Made by a program: the position numbers and the translations under genes | Shown: positions 29,267 through 42,822 of the stretch, piece after piece | Layout of the letters: the number at the start of each line of letters is the position of its first letter | Numbering within the stretch: the stretch's first letter is position 1 | Notes under the pieces: model-generated | Database searches by the model: none | The model's input: only the letters and a program-made list of their open reading frames with translations | Told to the model about the DNA's origin: nothing | From: Aldrovandia affinis | Lineage: Eukaryota; Chordata; Actinopteri; Notacanthiformes; Halosauridae | Assembly (NCBI GenBank): GCA_029706075.1 | Contig: JAINUG010000031.1 | Coordinates: forward strand, 2,401,001-2,465,000 | Direction of reading: 5' to 3' | Length of the DNA stretch: 64,000 nt

Positions 29267-31541
29267 CATATATATATTATATTAATAAAAATAATAATGG
29301 AATTGAAGCTTGACCTCATTGAGGAAACTACAGGAAGTGACCAGTGCTGTCATGTGTTGGATTGCGGTCAGCTGAGTGACAGTGACATGCTGCTACCTTA
29401 CATGGATAGGTCTCTCTCCAACTCAACGCCAAATTAAATCACACACACATACAAACAAGCACACAAACAACAATAACAAAACTGTCATTGTACATTGTTG
29501 GAAGATGGTGCTGGACTAATCCAAGCTGCACTTGCCCAAAATATTAATGGGAAAATGGCCAAAATATTAATGCCAAAAATATTAATGGGAATGTAATCAT
29601 TAGTGTCTCTAGTGACTATGTTATTTAACATTTAGTAATAGTGTAATGCACTTTTGACTTTATTTGCCCATTGTATTTATGTTCATGTTCATAATTATGG
29701 CAAAATATAACCATATTTATAAAAATATAGCCAATAATTTTAGGAGGTCAATTTCTGATATTTTACAATAGTACAAATGACCAACATTTATTTTCAGACA
29801 TTAATCAAATTGCATGCTCTGTTATTTATTATGAAAATGTATGTGCGCTTAAGATAACTTCTTTTGCTGTTGGCGCACAGAATTGTGTGTACGAAGCAGT
29901 AAGACAATCTCAATAAAAATGTTTTAGTTTTTTTATCGGACTGTCACTTCTGTACCGAACTGTCAGAAGGAAAAAGAGCTATGTTTCTGCCCTGCAGTGC
30001 TGTTACTCACTCATGGGGAAATGTTTGAACGGATGGTCTTAAGTATGCCTAAATTTGCGAACATTTCCATGCAACTTTCTGTGTTGATAAATCACACGCT
30101 TTGCATGAAAATGTGCCTATGCACGACTAAGAATGAAATTGATAAATGAGGCCCCAGGACCCAAGACCCAGCTGGGTAGTTGTGGGGCTCGATGATGAAA
30201 CACACTGCAGCCTCTGTAGAAGAAATTTACATCTGGTGCTTTACTGCAACTACAGCACCCAAGCATGCAACTACCAGGCAGCCATTTATACTCAAGCACC
30301 ACAATTACTGTACCATGCCTAATGGGGCTGGCATACACTCATAGTTTTAGAGAGGATTATGGAGATTTTTTGGGGGAGGGGAGTACATTTCACCGAATCA
30401 GATAATTCAATTATTTTTCTTTCTCTTGGCCTAAATCAGACTATTACTACGATTTAACAATGACCGTAATTAACAATCACTCAAAAACAGCAGCAACAAC
30501 AACACAATAAACAGACGGATTATTAATTTTTAAAAGTCCTGCTTTATGCTTCTTTGCCAGGATTCACAGAAAGGTATCATTTTTCTCCCTGGTAATCTCA
30601 TGGACAGGTTATGGTTTTTGGATGAGGAACTTGTGTTTCAGATCAAAGCTGCATTATCTTTGGTCATGGCAAATGGCCATTTAGTCCACATATGGCAGAC
30701 TAGTGTATTTGCTTGCATATTATACAAGCAAAAATTGCACTGTAAATTGCCACTTCATTTTGCTTAAAATTGTATTTTGCACGAACGGTCATACACCTGC
30801 ATATTTTAGAGCAAATACAATTCAATATTTGACAGGAGATTCAGTGATAGCAGAAGAGTGATAATAGAGGTTCATTGAATACCAGGATTGCATTTTGAAA
30901 TCATGTGTTGTATATTTGAGATTATCACAACAGTGACTACTATAGATATTTTTTCACAACATATTTTTAGAACAATCTTTTGTGTCACTACTCACTACTA
31001 AAAATGGCTTTGGTGTGCCAGCGTATAGCCTGGTTTGTCACACATTTTGAATGTGTTGCATTAAATACCCCACACTACTGATATGATAGCATTCCCAGAA
31101 TTAACGCAGATATAATCTGTGTGGAGTTCAAGCAATGGATAATTATTGAGTGACTCTTGAGTGCCTTCAAGAGTCTCTCAGACTCAGTAATAGCCATTAA
31201 GAGATAATGTATCGCAAGAGCAACAAACACCAGGGGTCAGGGCTACTCAAATAAATCATTTAAGCGCTTCTTAGTATAAACAGCTTAATTATACTTTAGT
31301 CAGGAGAAAATAGCATTTTCCATATTATGTTTTAACAGGGAATATTTAACCAGAGCCATTACTAATTCAAATGCAAAATGCTCACAAAAAATCTGGCATC
31401 TCTTTTTCTCTTCCCTGCATCAAATCTGTTTAGTTTCAGTATAATAAGCTACAAGAGTAGCTTGTTTTAACCAATGAAAATCCTGTTTACTGCTCTAGTC
31501 TAACCCTGAATGAAATAAAACATAATGATGCTAGGTTTCTG

Positions 31542-31560
31542 TGTGTGTGTGTGTGTGTGT
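31542..31560. repeat. (TG)n microsatellite
   Basis: About nine TG units. Confidence 0.93.
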
Positions 31561-32981
31561 ATGTGACATATACTGCTTCGACAGACCCCTGATATAAAAA
31601 TCACGACTCTTACATTGATGTTACTGAGAGCTGCAAGAAAGTAAGAAAGTGTAAGAAAGTGTACATAACATTCTCTTATTGCCCACAAGTGCACCCAGAG
31701 TATGTGTGTTTATTAGCTCCATCAAATGGACAACATTCTAAACAATCTTACCGGAATTATGGTTCTAATATCATCCTCTTTTAGCATCAATGAAAATGGA
31801 TTTCTCTGTCATTCTCCAAGTTCAGGAAAATAGTCATGAATTGTGAAATAAACTGAAATATTTTAGTCTATGACTTTTTACCAAGCTCAGATCTTATGGT
31901 GAACAGCCTTGAAATGCTTATTATTGAGTACAAAAAAGGGCCTTTATTCGGTTCTTCTCACCTTTTGCAATTGTTTAGCAGCACACGTTTGTTCAAATTT
32001 GAAAAGGAAATGAAAAAGCCTCTGTCAACTTGTTTTAAGAGGCAGACGCAGCAAAGTGGTGTAGGACCAGCTGTCATTATGTATGTATCCTTAATGTTCC
32101 CTGGTGTCTTGCATGCAAGAAATGTAGCGCTTCATTATTAAATCATCAGGAAGAACTTCAGAATTCCTCCCTGGTTATAGGAGATTACATTTAAATGTAC
32201 TACGGAGCAATATCTTGTGGATTTACAGTGAGCAGAAATAGGCACTTAAGACTTATGAGAAAATGTTAGTCACATAACTGTGTGTGGGCCGCAATTAATT
32301 TTCTGCATATTTCACATTCTCAAACACATGCTTGCTAACTTGGTTAGGGCTATGTTATTCAGCTTGTATGGACATGGATTACATTGCTACCCGACCCAGG
32401 AATTACTGTCACCACATCGCTAACTCTGAACTTAAAATGTATCTTCTGCAACCTAATTCCATGTCTGTTCACGCAATTGCCTGTAAGCATGATTCATTTT
32501 CATTTTGTGGGATTAACTTTTTAATTTTTTATGTAATTTGCATAATCGTGCAGCTCTAATTATGGGCATAGCATTTATTCTTGTCAAAGATGTATGCATG
32601 GTCAGTCTTCCTGGATCCAAGTGATTTCACAGCAAAATGTGCCACCGCCAGTGTCGAGACCCATTCAGCCTCTTCTGTGATAATGCTATCTGACTCACAC
32701 CTCACTGCTCGTAAAGAGCTGTGTGGAAGAAGGGACTCGCTCGCTTGTTTAAGCATAAGCGATACTTCATGGCACGCCGCCCAAATTGACTCTTAAAATA
32801 ATCTAAAGCAACACCAGAATGCCCTGAGTCTGCAAATGAGTCATCCGTTAAGACTTGAGCCTCCTCCAAACCGCCAAGAACAGCCTTCAGAGTCAAGCCA
32901 ACATGGCTGGATAACAAAGTATTTGTGGCAATGTGTGCTGGGCATTGTATTTCTGCTGTTTGCCACTCTATATATATACAG

Positions 32982-34515
32982 TAGGCTGTGTTATTATTCA
33001 TATCCTTGATAAAGATCGTAAAGAGATCGTATAAAATAAACGATATAAGTAATTAGGTATATTTTATGCTCCAAAAATTCCGAAAATTATATTCTGTAAT
33101 AATAATACATTAGCACAAACTACAATCAAACGGTTCACAAATTATAATTTTCCCAGAAAAATCAAGAATCACAAATATTTACACCCTGTTATCAGTACTT
33201 TGTGGTTTCTCCCTTGGCCATTATAACAGCAAGTAGTCACCTTCTGTAGTGTTGTACGAGATCCTCAACCATTCCTCCATGCAGAATTGTTCTAGTTCCT
33301 TCAGATTCTCGGGTTGATGTTTGTGGACTGCTTTTTTGAGTTCAAGCCACAAATGTTCAATTGGATTCAGGTCTGGAGACTGAGATGGCCACGTCAGGAC
33401 GTTGATCTTGTGCTATATCCACCATTTCTTAGTTTCTTTGGACATATGTTTGGGATTGTTGTCTTGTTGGAAGGTGCATCTGCAGCCAAGGTGTAGCTTC
33501 CTGGCAGAGGGAACAAGGTTTTTGGACAAAATGTCTTGGTACATGCTGGAGTTCATGGTTCCATCTATTTTAATAAGGGCCCCCATTGCAAAACAACACC
33601 AAAGCATTAAAGACCCACGACCATGTTTCACTGTAGGCATGAGGTGCTTTTCAACATTACTTGCATTCTTTGCAAAACATAACGCTGATGTGCATGTCCA
33701 AAAAGCTTGGTTAGGCCACAGGATTCGGTTCCAATTGTAGTTCAGATGTAGTTTGACGAATTCAAGATGTCTTTTATTGGTAAATCATCTTCAAAAGAGG
33801 CTTCCTTCTTGCAATTCTGCCATAAGGCCATTGTCATGTAGGCATTGTCGAATGGTAGCTTTCGACACCTTGTAACCCCAAGATGCCAGGTTGTTTTGGA
33901 GATCTTGGACTGTGCCTCTTGGACTTCTTTTTGCAACTCGAACCATCCGTTTCACTATACGAGGGGGCAAGATAGACTTGCATCCTCTACCTGGCAGGTT
34001 AGCCACTGTTCCAGTGGCCTTAAACTTCCTAATAATTGACACAACAGTGGAAAGCGGTATCTTTTACCTTTTTCGTTTTTGTAGCCATTTCCTGATTTGT
34101 AGAGGTCAATAAAATTTTGTCTGATGCTTTCAGGGAGTTCTTTGCCTTTCACCATGATGAGGGCTGACTACAGTATTTCAAATGTGTGTTCCCTCCTTTT
34201 TATACCATAGGGAAACAGGATACCATTATAAGCCACTGCATAGTTCCATAACCTTTCAATGAACTTCAAAAATATTTGTTTTTGTTGGATTACATTTAAA
34301 AGAATAGTTAGGGGTATGAATAATTGTGGTGTTTTCTGGGAAAAAAATATTATTAATAAAACTAAAAATGTTTTTCTGAACAATTGTATTAGTAATGTAG
34401 GTTCGGAATTTCCTTAATTTTTTGACCATAAAATATAGTTCGTTACTTATATAGTTTATTTTATACGACCTCTTTTGTTCATCTTTATCAGGGGTATGAA
34501 TACAAATGGAGCCTA
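32982..34515 (-). mobile_element. Full-length Tc1-like transposon (IR/DR type) with broken transposase
   Basis: Both ends carry an approximately 200-bp inverted repeat. They start taggctgtgttattattcat (left) and taggctccatttgtattcat (right, minus strand), share cgtataaaataaacgatata-type sequence, and have an inner direct-repeat motif after ttttccc. This is the IR/DR layout of the Sleeping-Beauty-like Tc1 group. The minus-strand transposase runs from MVKGKELPESIRQNFIDLYK at 34155 through a helix-turn-helix region (MSIIRKFKATGTVANLPGRG), then after frameshifts the DDE region GRGSLMLWCCFAMGALIKID and FQQDNNPKH at 33640-33413. Frameshifts and stops make it non-functional. The length of about 1.53 kb is normal for the group. 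Confidence 0.9.
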
Positions 34516-34535
34516 TATATATATATATATATATA
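34516..34535. repeat. (TA)n microsatellite
   Basis: About 10 TA units directly following the right end of the Tc1 element at 32982-34515. Confidence 0.95.
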
Positions 34536-34885
34536 GTCCTCCCATGGTCGCAAAGGATGCAGTATGGATCTCATTCATGGTGTGTAACTGAATTTTCCAC
34601 TATTGATGGGTGAGCAACAGACTGTGCAGTTTTAAGTTTTACATTGTGATTGACAATTCGACAAGAACCCAAATACATTACACCAGCAGAACTGCTACAA
34701 TCACATCAAAATGCTCATATGATGATGAGGTCAAATAAATGTATAACACATATTAAATTCAGCAATGAAACACTTGTTTCATTCCTAATTCAACTAATCA
34801 TGTTCCCGCAATAACAGTGATTAATATCAAGTGACATGCCTTTTAGTCATCTTTGTTCCCCTACCTGTAACTTCATTCCCCTACC

Positions 34886-35737
34886 TACACTATATGGCCA
34901 AAAGCCAGTGGACATCTGACCATCACATCTATATGAGCTTGTTGGACATGCCATTCTAAAACCATGGGCATTAATATGGAGTTGGGCCCCCCTTTGCGGC
35001 TATGACAGCTGCCACTCTTCTGGGAAGGCTTTCCACAAGATTTTGGAGTGTGTCTGTTGGAATTTGTGCCCATTCAGACAAAAGAGCATCTGTGAGGTCA
35101 GGCACTGATGTTGGACGAGAAGACCTGGCTTGCAATCAGCGTTCGAATTCACCCCAAAGGTGTTCAATGGGGTTGAGGTCAGGGCTCTGTGCAGGCCAAT
35201 CGAGTTCCTCCACACCAAACTCGTCTAACCATGTCTTTATGGACCTCACTTTGTGCACAGGGGCACAGTCATGCTGGAACAGCAAAGGGCCTTCCCCAAA
35301 CTGTTGCCACAAAGTTGGAAGTGCCCAATTGGCTAAGATGTCTTTGTATCCTGTAGCATTAAGAATACCCTTCACTGGAACTAAGGGGCCTATCCCAAAC
35401 CCTGAGAAACAGCCCCAGAGCATTATCCCTCCTCCACCAAACTTTACAGTAGGCACTATGTATACCAGAAGGTAGCGTTCTCCTTACAGTTGACCGGGGC
35501 ACATCTAGTAGGGCAGAAATTTCACGAACTGACTTGTGGCAAAGGTGGCATCCTATGACAGTGCTGCGTTTAAAGTCGCTGAGCTCTTTACGAACCATTC
35601 TGAATTCTAAATGTTTGTCTGTGGAGATTGCATGGCTATGTGCTGGATTTTATGCACCTGTTGGCAATGGGTGTGGCTGAAACACCTGAACTTAATAATT
35701 AGTAGGGGTGTCCACTGACTTTTGGCCATATAGTGTA
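34886..35737 (-). mobile_element. Tc1-like transposon, internally deleted, both ends present
   Basis: It is bounded by TA and the inverted repeat CACTATATGGCCAAAAG at both ends. The minus-strand frame at 35598 encodes the N-terminal helix-turn-helix (MVRKELSDFKRSTVIGCHLC, VREISALLDVPRSTV). The catalytic region follows at 35456-35136 in another frame ([45 protein letters not shown]), with the second and third acidic positions still visible. The piece between the DNA-binding and catalytic domains, including the first aspartate, is deleted. Confidence 0.9.
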
Positions 35738-36394
35738 TAACAAGGAGAGACAGGTGGCGAAACTCAGACAGGTTTAGCTCTTGTTTGCAGCTGCAAGCAC
35801 ATATGCATAATTCACAAGGGACATGACCAAAACACACAGAGTGAGCCATGCATTCCCCTTCATGAAATGGAGTACAGGGGGAGGATTATTATAATTTTTT
35901 TTGGTGGGGGGGGTTCCGCCTATGAATTTTCTAAGGCCTCAAAGGTCTTTGTCTTTGCGTGACTGGATTGCAGTCTGCTTCACTCTCCAGCTTGCCTGGT
36001 GGGCGACATTAGGTAACCAGATAAGAAACAAGTGAACACACACCACAGCAACCACAGCCTGAAGCAAAGACGCTGGGATTTAAGGCTTGGATCATGACCC
36101 TTCCAGGGCAGAATGTAGTCCTACATCTTTAAGAGGAACTGGGGTTAGAGAGTTCCTGACCTCACCACAGTCCTGGAAGTCCCCGATGCTGTTTCCTCCT
36201 CAGGCTTTACAGTACATCTTTAAATGTATGATGAATTCTGATTACAGTGAGAGACTGACATTAGTAATATATGCCATTTAGCATTAGTCTCTTTGCATGG
36301 CTACAGAAACAAGGACAGCTCTGGTCCTGTAACCTGTATGTTATGAATCAAGGTCATTCATCACAGGTTTTTATTTAACTTATTTAACTTATGA

Positions 36395-36618
36395 GCGGCA
36401 GTGTAGTATAATGGTTAGGGAACTGGGCTTGTAACTCAGAGGTTGCTGGTTCAATTCCCAGGTGGGGCACTGCTGTTGTACCCTTGAGCAAGGTACTTAA
36501 TTGCTGAATTTCTTCAGTAAAATATCCAGTTGTATAAATGGATTGTATGTAAAGAAATGTAAACTGTGTAAGTCACTCTGGATAAGAGTGTCTGCTAAAT
36601 GCCTAAAAATGTAAATGT
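36395..36618 (+). mobile_element. UnaSINE1-like tRNA-derived SINE, older copy
   Basis: Same family as 53786-54011. The head gcggcagtgtagtataatgg carries a longer tRNA-like segment (gggcttgtaactcagagg) that is shortened in the other copy, B box ggttcaattccc, body cccttgagcaaggtacttaa, and hairpin ctctggataagagtgtctgc. The 3' repeats have decayed to aaaaatgtaaatg. The head resembles a tRNA gene but lacks the cloverleaf 3' half, so it is not a functional tRNA. Confidence 0.85.
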
Positions 36619-37824
36619 ACTCTGTTTAACTGATCTCCTGAAACCTTTTGATATTTATTTATTATTATTTTACAATTTATTTTTTAATCTCTTTTCTTGC
36701 CAACAAGCATCACCCAAACTACATGCTATTGGCTACAACCTGCAGCAGCGATAAACTTTTGCACTCTGCTGGCTCCAATACCTGCCACTTGCTATTAAAT
36801 ATAAAAATGTTACACCATTGGAGAAGGACCTGATATCCCCTTTTTCACAAGAGTTAAGGGAAGCGAAGAGTAATGTCACAAACATGGGAGGAGACTTTTA
36901 GTGTGTATTGGAAGGGGAAAGGAAATGGCGCTCAGGGCATCTGAGAGATGATCTGAAAGGGCTGGGATTTCTAAATTGTGATGTTTTTAGTAATTCTGGG
37001 ATAAGTAGAGTTTGTATGAGGGAGTAAGAGATAATGAGGGGATGAGGACATAATAACATGCAGTCAGGGAAGGTGGTGAGAGATGGAGAGAGGGCCACAA
37101 ATGAGAGGCTATCTACAATTCACCACGACTAGCACCAGAAAGGGGTTGAAGAAATGAAGTACAAATAAACTGGAAGGGTATTATTGCTATTTCTTTTATA
37201 ACAATTTCACTCTAGATATTGAAATGTAAAGATATCTAAACCAATAAAAGTTCAAAAAAAGAGATTTATGTCTGTGCCATCTTTCTGAAGCATTTATTTA
37301 AGTCTCATAAATTGCTCAATTAAAACAACTACATTCAACTACAAGTAAGCTTGATCGATGAGACAACAATAATTCAACCCAATAATTCAAAATCTAACAA
37401 TCCACAATAAATTGCTTAAACAACTGAACCTTTTGATGAGATGGGGAACAACCTCTACTGTACATGCCCCAAGCTCATGGTGTATGAGCCTGTTCGAACC
37501 CGAGTGGCATGTATCTATGTCATTTATCAGTACTAGCATTCACTGCTGATTTTTTAAACTTATTAAGTTTCATATTAAAAAAACATCGCGTGACGATTCC
37601 TCTTCACTGTTTCAGCAATATGATGAAACTTTCTTCAAAGGACAGTGGAAAAAGAGAGTGTAATTACTGTAAAAATATGCAGAATATAACCTAGTTTTTG
37701 GGCTGAGGTTTCAGATGCGAGGATATGTACAGTTTTGTGCTGGAAATCATTAATTTAGCAGGCTTTTCTCCTCAGGTTCATCGTATCTTAAGGCTGTTAC
37801 CAAAATAAAATACAGCGGACCAAA

Positions 37825-38712
37825 TACAGTGGGTATAAAAAGTGCTCACCCCCTTTGGCATTTTTCACATTTTATTTTCTTACTTCATGGAATCAAAATT
37901 GATTTAATTGTGATTTCTTGCCACCGATCATCACAGAATACTGTATAGTGTCAAATAAAGAAAACAACTCTGAAGCTTTTTTGTAATTAACTACAAAAAA
38001 AAAAAACAGACAATAATTGATTCCATAAGTATTCACCCCCTTGACTTAATACTTGGTAGAAGCATCTTTAGCTGCAATTATAGCTGTGAATCTATTTGGG
38101 TAAGTCCAGCTTTGCACATCTTGGCATTCGCCCATTCTTTTTTACAAAATTCCTCGAGCTCCATTAGGTTGGATGGGAACCGTTGGTGAATAGCAATTTT
38201 AAAATCTTTCCACAGATTCTCAATGGGATTGAGGTCTGGGCTTTAACTGGGTCACTCCATTTAAACCAAATGTGGCTTTTGCTGTATGCTTTGGGTCATT
38301 GTCCTGCTGGAATATACATTTTCTCCGAAGTCCCAGGTTTCTTGCAGACTGCAAGAGGTTTTCCTCCAAGATTTGTCTAAATCTTGCTCCATCCATTCTA
38401 TCCTTTATTTTGACAAGTTTTCCAGTCCCTGAAACAGAGAAGCATCCACATAGCACTAGGCTCCCGCTACCATATTTCACGGTAGGGATAGTGTTCTTGG
38501 GATGATGCGTAGTGTTAGGCTTGCGCCAAATATAGCATCTAATGTTGAGGCCAAAAAGTTCAATCTTGGTCTCATCAGATTACAGAATCTTCCTCCACTT
38601 GGTTTGAGAGTCCCCCACATGCCTTCTGGCAAACTCTAGGCGAGATTTCACGTGAGATTTCTTCAATAATGCTTATATTTACCACCCTTCCATAAAGCAC
38701 AGATTTGTGAAG
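37825..38712 (-). mobile_element. Tc1-like transposon fragment (family E), right half lost
   Basis: The left end is TA plus cagtgggtataaaaagtgct with an internal direct repeat at about 38020 (taagtattcacccccttg). The minus-strand frame at 38480-38220 encodes [20 protein letters not shown] and [12 protein letters not shown], the central catalytic region of a Tc1 transposase. Similarity ends at about 38712, so the DNA-binding domain and the other end are missing. Confidence 0.85.
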
Positions 38713-39057
38713 TGACGATACCATTACCTCATTCAACTACCATGGTGAATGGATGAGAATGTTCCTGTGCTTTTGGCAAATAAAAATTGGCACAATAAAT
38801 GTTTTGCAACACAATTTGTGAATGACAACAGTACTGACAACAGTTAATTGCGACATTCTTATGAACAACGCGGAGCTATCTAACAGGGAATTCATGTGAA
38901 TTCAATAATAGTTTTAATCGAGTGGAAGCCCAGAAGACTGAAAATCAACCCCTGAAATGGACAGAACCGTCTAGCGACTGTGTAAGGGATGTAGCCAGCT
39001 AGCTAAGCGACTGATAGACATCGCATTATGTCTATCAGGATTTAAGTATTGTGCTGT

Positions 39058-39620
39058 AGCACTAAAAATGTCAACAGGATGCTAGGATATACATCAGCAA
39101 AGGATGTTATATTGATGTTATATAAAGCCCTTGTAAGATCTCACTTAGAGTATTGTTTGCAGTCTAGGTACCACAATAAAAGAAAGATATAGAAGCTCTT
39201 GAAAAAGTTTTAGAGTTTAGTTAGAGGGTAACTAAATTGGTTCTTGGCATTAAAGGTACAAGTTATGAGGAAATACTTAAGGGACTTAAGGGAAGACACA
39301 TAATCTATTCAGCATTAACAAAAGACTAACAGGGGATATGATTGAGGTTTTAAAATTCATAAAAGGGATGAACAAAGTGAACTACCAAAGTGAGTTCAGT
39401 CAGCAGAACAAGAGGGCACAGGTGGTAATTAGTTAAAGGTCAATTCTGAACTGATATTGTAAAGAATTCCTTTTTACACAGAGTTGTCAATGGAACAGCA
39501 CTTTTGATGCTTTTGATGAGGTTTGATGCATTGCTGGATATTCTGTAGACTGTAGATAAATGGGGAGTCTAGATGGGTTGAATGGCCTCATTATTATATA
39601 TTCTTATATTTTCTATGATG
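39058..39620 (+). mobile_element. CR1/L2-like LINE fragment, 3' end of ORF2 (decayed)
   Basis: Translation in shifting frames gives fragments typical of the end of a CR1/L2 reverse transcriptase: LYKALVRSHLEYCLQ, then DIEALEKV, then VTKLVLGIKGTSYEEILKGL. They are interrupted by in-frame stops and frameshifts. The 3' end reads gggttgaatggcctcattat, a typical CR1-like ending, and runs into the TA/CA microsatellite at about 39.63 kb. It differs in sequence and tail from the LINE at 8806-9425. Confidence 0.7.
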
Positions 39621-40301
<681 letters not shown>

Positions 40302-41444
40302 TATTAGCTAGCTAACTTATGCTAGTAGTATTTGTTACTGGTTAGATAGCTAGCAACAAGGACAAGTGAATGAGAATGGGTTCTATGTGTAGGAGAAGGA
40401 AAAGTAAACACTCTAAAGTTAATGAAAGTGAACTCATTTTGAAATGAATCATTTTCATCTTTAGCTAGCTAATCCACAAACCAACAATGTGGAGTAAGTC
40501 AGCTAACTAGCTAGCCTAGCTAGCCAGTTACACCAATGGTAAATTAAATTATGTTTCTCCGCTTCAGAGTCCAAACCAGTTTGCTAATCCTTGCTTTACG
40601 AGCACAGATGATATATGAAATGCAGTCCCCACTGCCAAACAAATTTTACTCAAATAATTTATGAGCCATAAATGTGCCAATTAAAAATTTAATTTAATTG
40701 TGACTGTATAACAATAGCTCTTTGTGCTATGGGATTTACAATCATAAAATATATTTCTGGTTATGTTTTATTTTGGTTATTAAGCCTTGACCCCTGACCC
40801 AATATGTTACACATGCACAGTACAAGACTCCAAATTCACTTATTAAGAAACTCTGTCTTTGAAAGCCATCCAAAATGTTGTTAAAAAGAGGGCTTCGCTG
40901 CAGTCATGATATGATAAATGTAATTCTCATTTGTTAAGGATTGCTAAGTAAACATTGTGAATTATTGTGAAACCAGCTTGTGCAGAGATTCCAGAACATG
41001 CCATTTCACTGATTATCTGTTGAGCTCTCTGGTATTGTTTGAATTCAATGACCTGTTCCCCATGTTCGGGTCTGTGAAAGTGTTCTGGGATCCCTGCCAA
41101 TTCATTATTTAACAGGCATAATGCATCAATTGCCATGTATTAATTTCAAATTATGCATGCATGCAAAATCCCTATATATTTTAAAGAGAATACCCTTCTG
41201 TATGAATAATCTGCCCACTTACTATTAAAGCGCAACAACAGGGAATTGCATGAGTTTGCATAAGAGAACTTAATTTTCAATGCAGGTTAATAAGCTCACT
41301 TCTCTTTCTGCCAGTTATTTGCACAAATTCCTGCAGTTTTTAATGCAACAAACCAATCTGATAAGACCCCATATTGTTTGCTTTTTACTGTCCCCCAAGG
41401 ATTAGGGGGGGTCATTACTGAGCAGTGGAAAGAAGGTTTATGAA
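40302..41444. other. Upstream intron, AT-rich with gctagc-type palindromes
   Basis: Many agctagctaa words at 40300-40520. No coding or RNA feature seen. Confidence 0.4.
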
Positions 41445-41991
41445 TACAGGGAGCAGACAAAATCATGGAAACACCAAATGAAAAAGGAGTCATATTTTGA
41501 AGTAACTAAATCGCAATGTAAAAGGAGTCTACACGTGTTTCATATTAATGTTAGTGCTAATTGCCGATATGTTTCTGCTATAAAAGACATTTTAAAATCA
41601 AGTCAACACTATAGTATGTGAGTTTATAAAGCAATATAAAAGATCTAACACATTTTGAAAGAGGTCAAATGGTTGGTGCCCAAATTATAGAAACTGCAAA
41701 ATGATTGAATGTGTCAAGAGGAACAGTGTTGAAAATCATGACTGCATACACCAAACAGGAAAAATTGTATCAGGAGAGAGGAACAGTGGTCAAAGCTCGC
41801 CAACAAGGATAGTCACTTAACTTAACTTGCTAAAAACCACAAAGAAACGGCCTCAAAAATTACCATAGAACTCAATCTACACCTCTGCAACCCAGTCTCA
41901 CGGTGCGCGGTGAGCTTTAAAAAGCTGATATTTATGGTAGGGCTGCCATTCGGAAATCACTTGTAAATAATGCCAATGGTCTGATGAGTCT
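41445..41991 (+). mobile_element. Tc1-like transposon, N-terminal half, interrupted
   Basis: It starts TA plus cagggagcagacaaaatcat. Plus-strand fragments read FERGQMVGAQIIETAK, LNVSRGTVLKIMTAYTK and YGRAAIRKSL, the helix-turn-helix part of a Tc1 transposase, with several stops. The sequence then jumps to a WSDES-like segment (the first catalytic aspartate region) at about 41975 and is cut off by the next Tc1 element. Confidence 0.75.
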
Positions 41992-42722
41992 CACAGTGCC
42001 TTCAGAAAGTATTCACCCCCTTCAGATGTATTCAGATTTTAATATGTTGCAAGCTCAAAGTTTTCGTCACTCATCTACACAAATTGCTCTATAATACTGT
42101 AATAGAATGCGAAATCTGGATAATTTTTACACTTATTTTAAAATAAAAATGTAAATGTCTTTATTTGTGTGACACTCCAAACTGAGCTCAGGTGCTTCCA
42201 ATTTCCTAATGAGATTCCTCTAACACTTGAATGGAGTCCACCTGTTATCAGTTCAATTGGTTGACATGATTTCAGAGGAAATACACCTGTCTAGGTCCCA
42301 CAGTTGACAGTGTATGTTAGAGCACAAACTCAACCATGAAGACTGTCATACTCCATGATAGAATTGTGAGGAGGTATAGATCTGGGGAAGGGTATAAAAC
42401 AAATTCTAATGTGTTGAAAATTCCCAGGAGTTAAGTCCATCATTAAGAAATGGAAAGAATATTGAACCACCCAGACACTACCTTGAGCAGGTCACCCTCC
42501 AAAACTGAGCAACCAGGCAGGAAGGACCTTAGTCAGGGAAGTGGCTAAGGACCCAATGACTGCCCTGACAGAACTACAAACCTCCATGGCTGAGATGGGA
42601 GAACCTGTCCAGTAAACAACAATCTGCAGCACTCCATAGAAGTGGCCTTTAAGGGACAGTGGTCAGAAAGAACCCTCTTTTGCGAAAGGGCCATATGGCA
42701 GTATGCCTGGAGTTAGCAAGAA
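41992..42722 (+). mobile_element. Tc1-like transposon, left part, running into the assembly gap
   Basis: The left end cagtgccttcagaaagtatt has an internal direct repeat typical of IR/DR elements. It is followed by decayed plus-strand transposase (for example caaactcaaccatgaagact, gaccacc-type segments and ctccatggctgagatgggag) with stops. It sits directly inside the preceding Tc1 element and ends at the run of N. Confidence 0.75.
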
Positions 42723-42822
42723 NNNNNNNNNNNNNNNNNNNNNNNNNNNNNNNNNNNNNNNNNNNNNNNNNNNNNNNNNNNNNNNNNNNNNNNNNNNNNN
42801 NNNNNNNNNNNNNNNNNNNNNN
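42723..42822. other. Assembly gap (100 N)
   Basis: Exactly 100 N, the conventional placeholder for a gap of unknown size. Tc1 sequence lies on the left and Ty3/Gypsy sequence on the right, so the missing DNA may include the rest of both. Confidence 0.98.

Larger units (their letters stand above)
27121..32981. other. Upstream intron, mostly unique sequence
   Basis: Apart from the SINE fragment at 29187-29266 and a TG run at 31542, no gene or named repeat is evident. 29930-30150 resembles common fish repeat debris (gataaatgaggcccc) but cannot be assigned. Confidence 0.45.

Noticed and set aside
36395-36470. Possible tRNA gene
   Set aside because: A and B boxes are present, but the 3' half does not fold as a tRNA and the sequence continues into a SINE body and tail.
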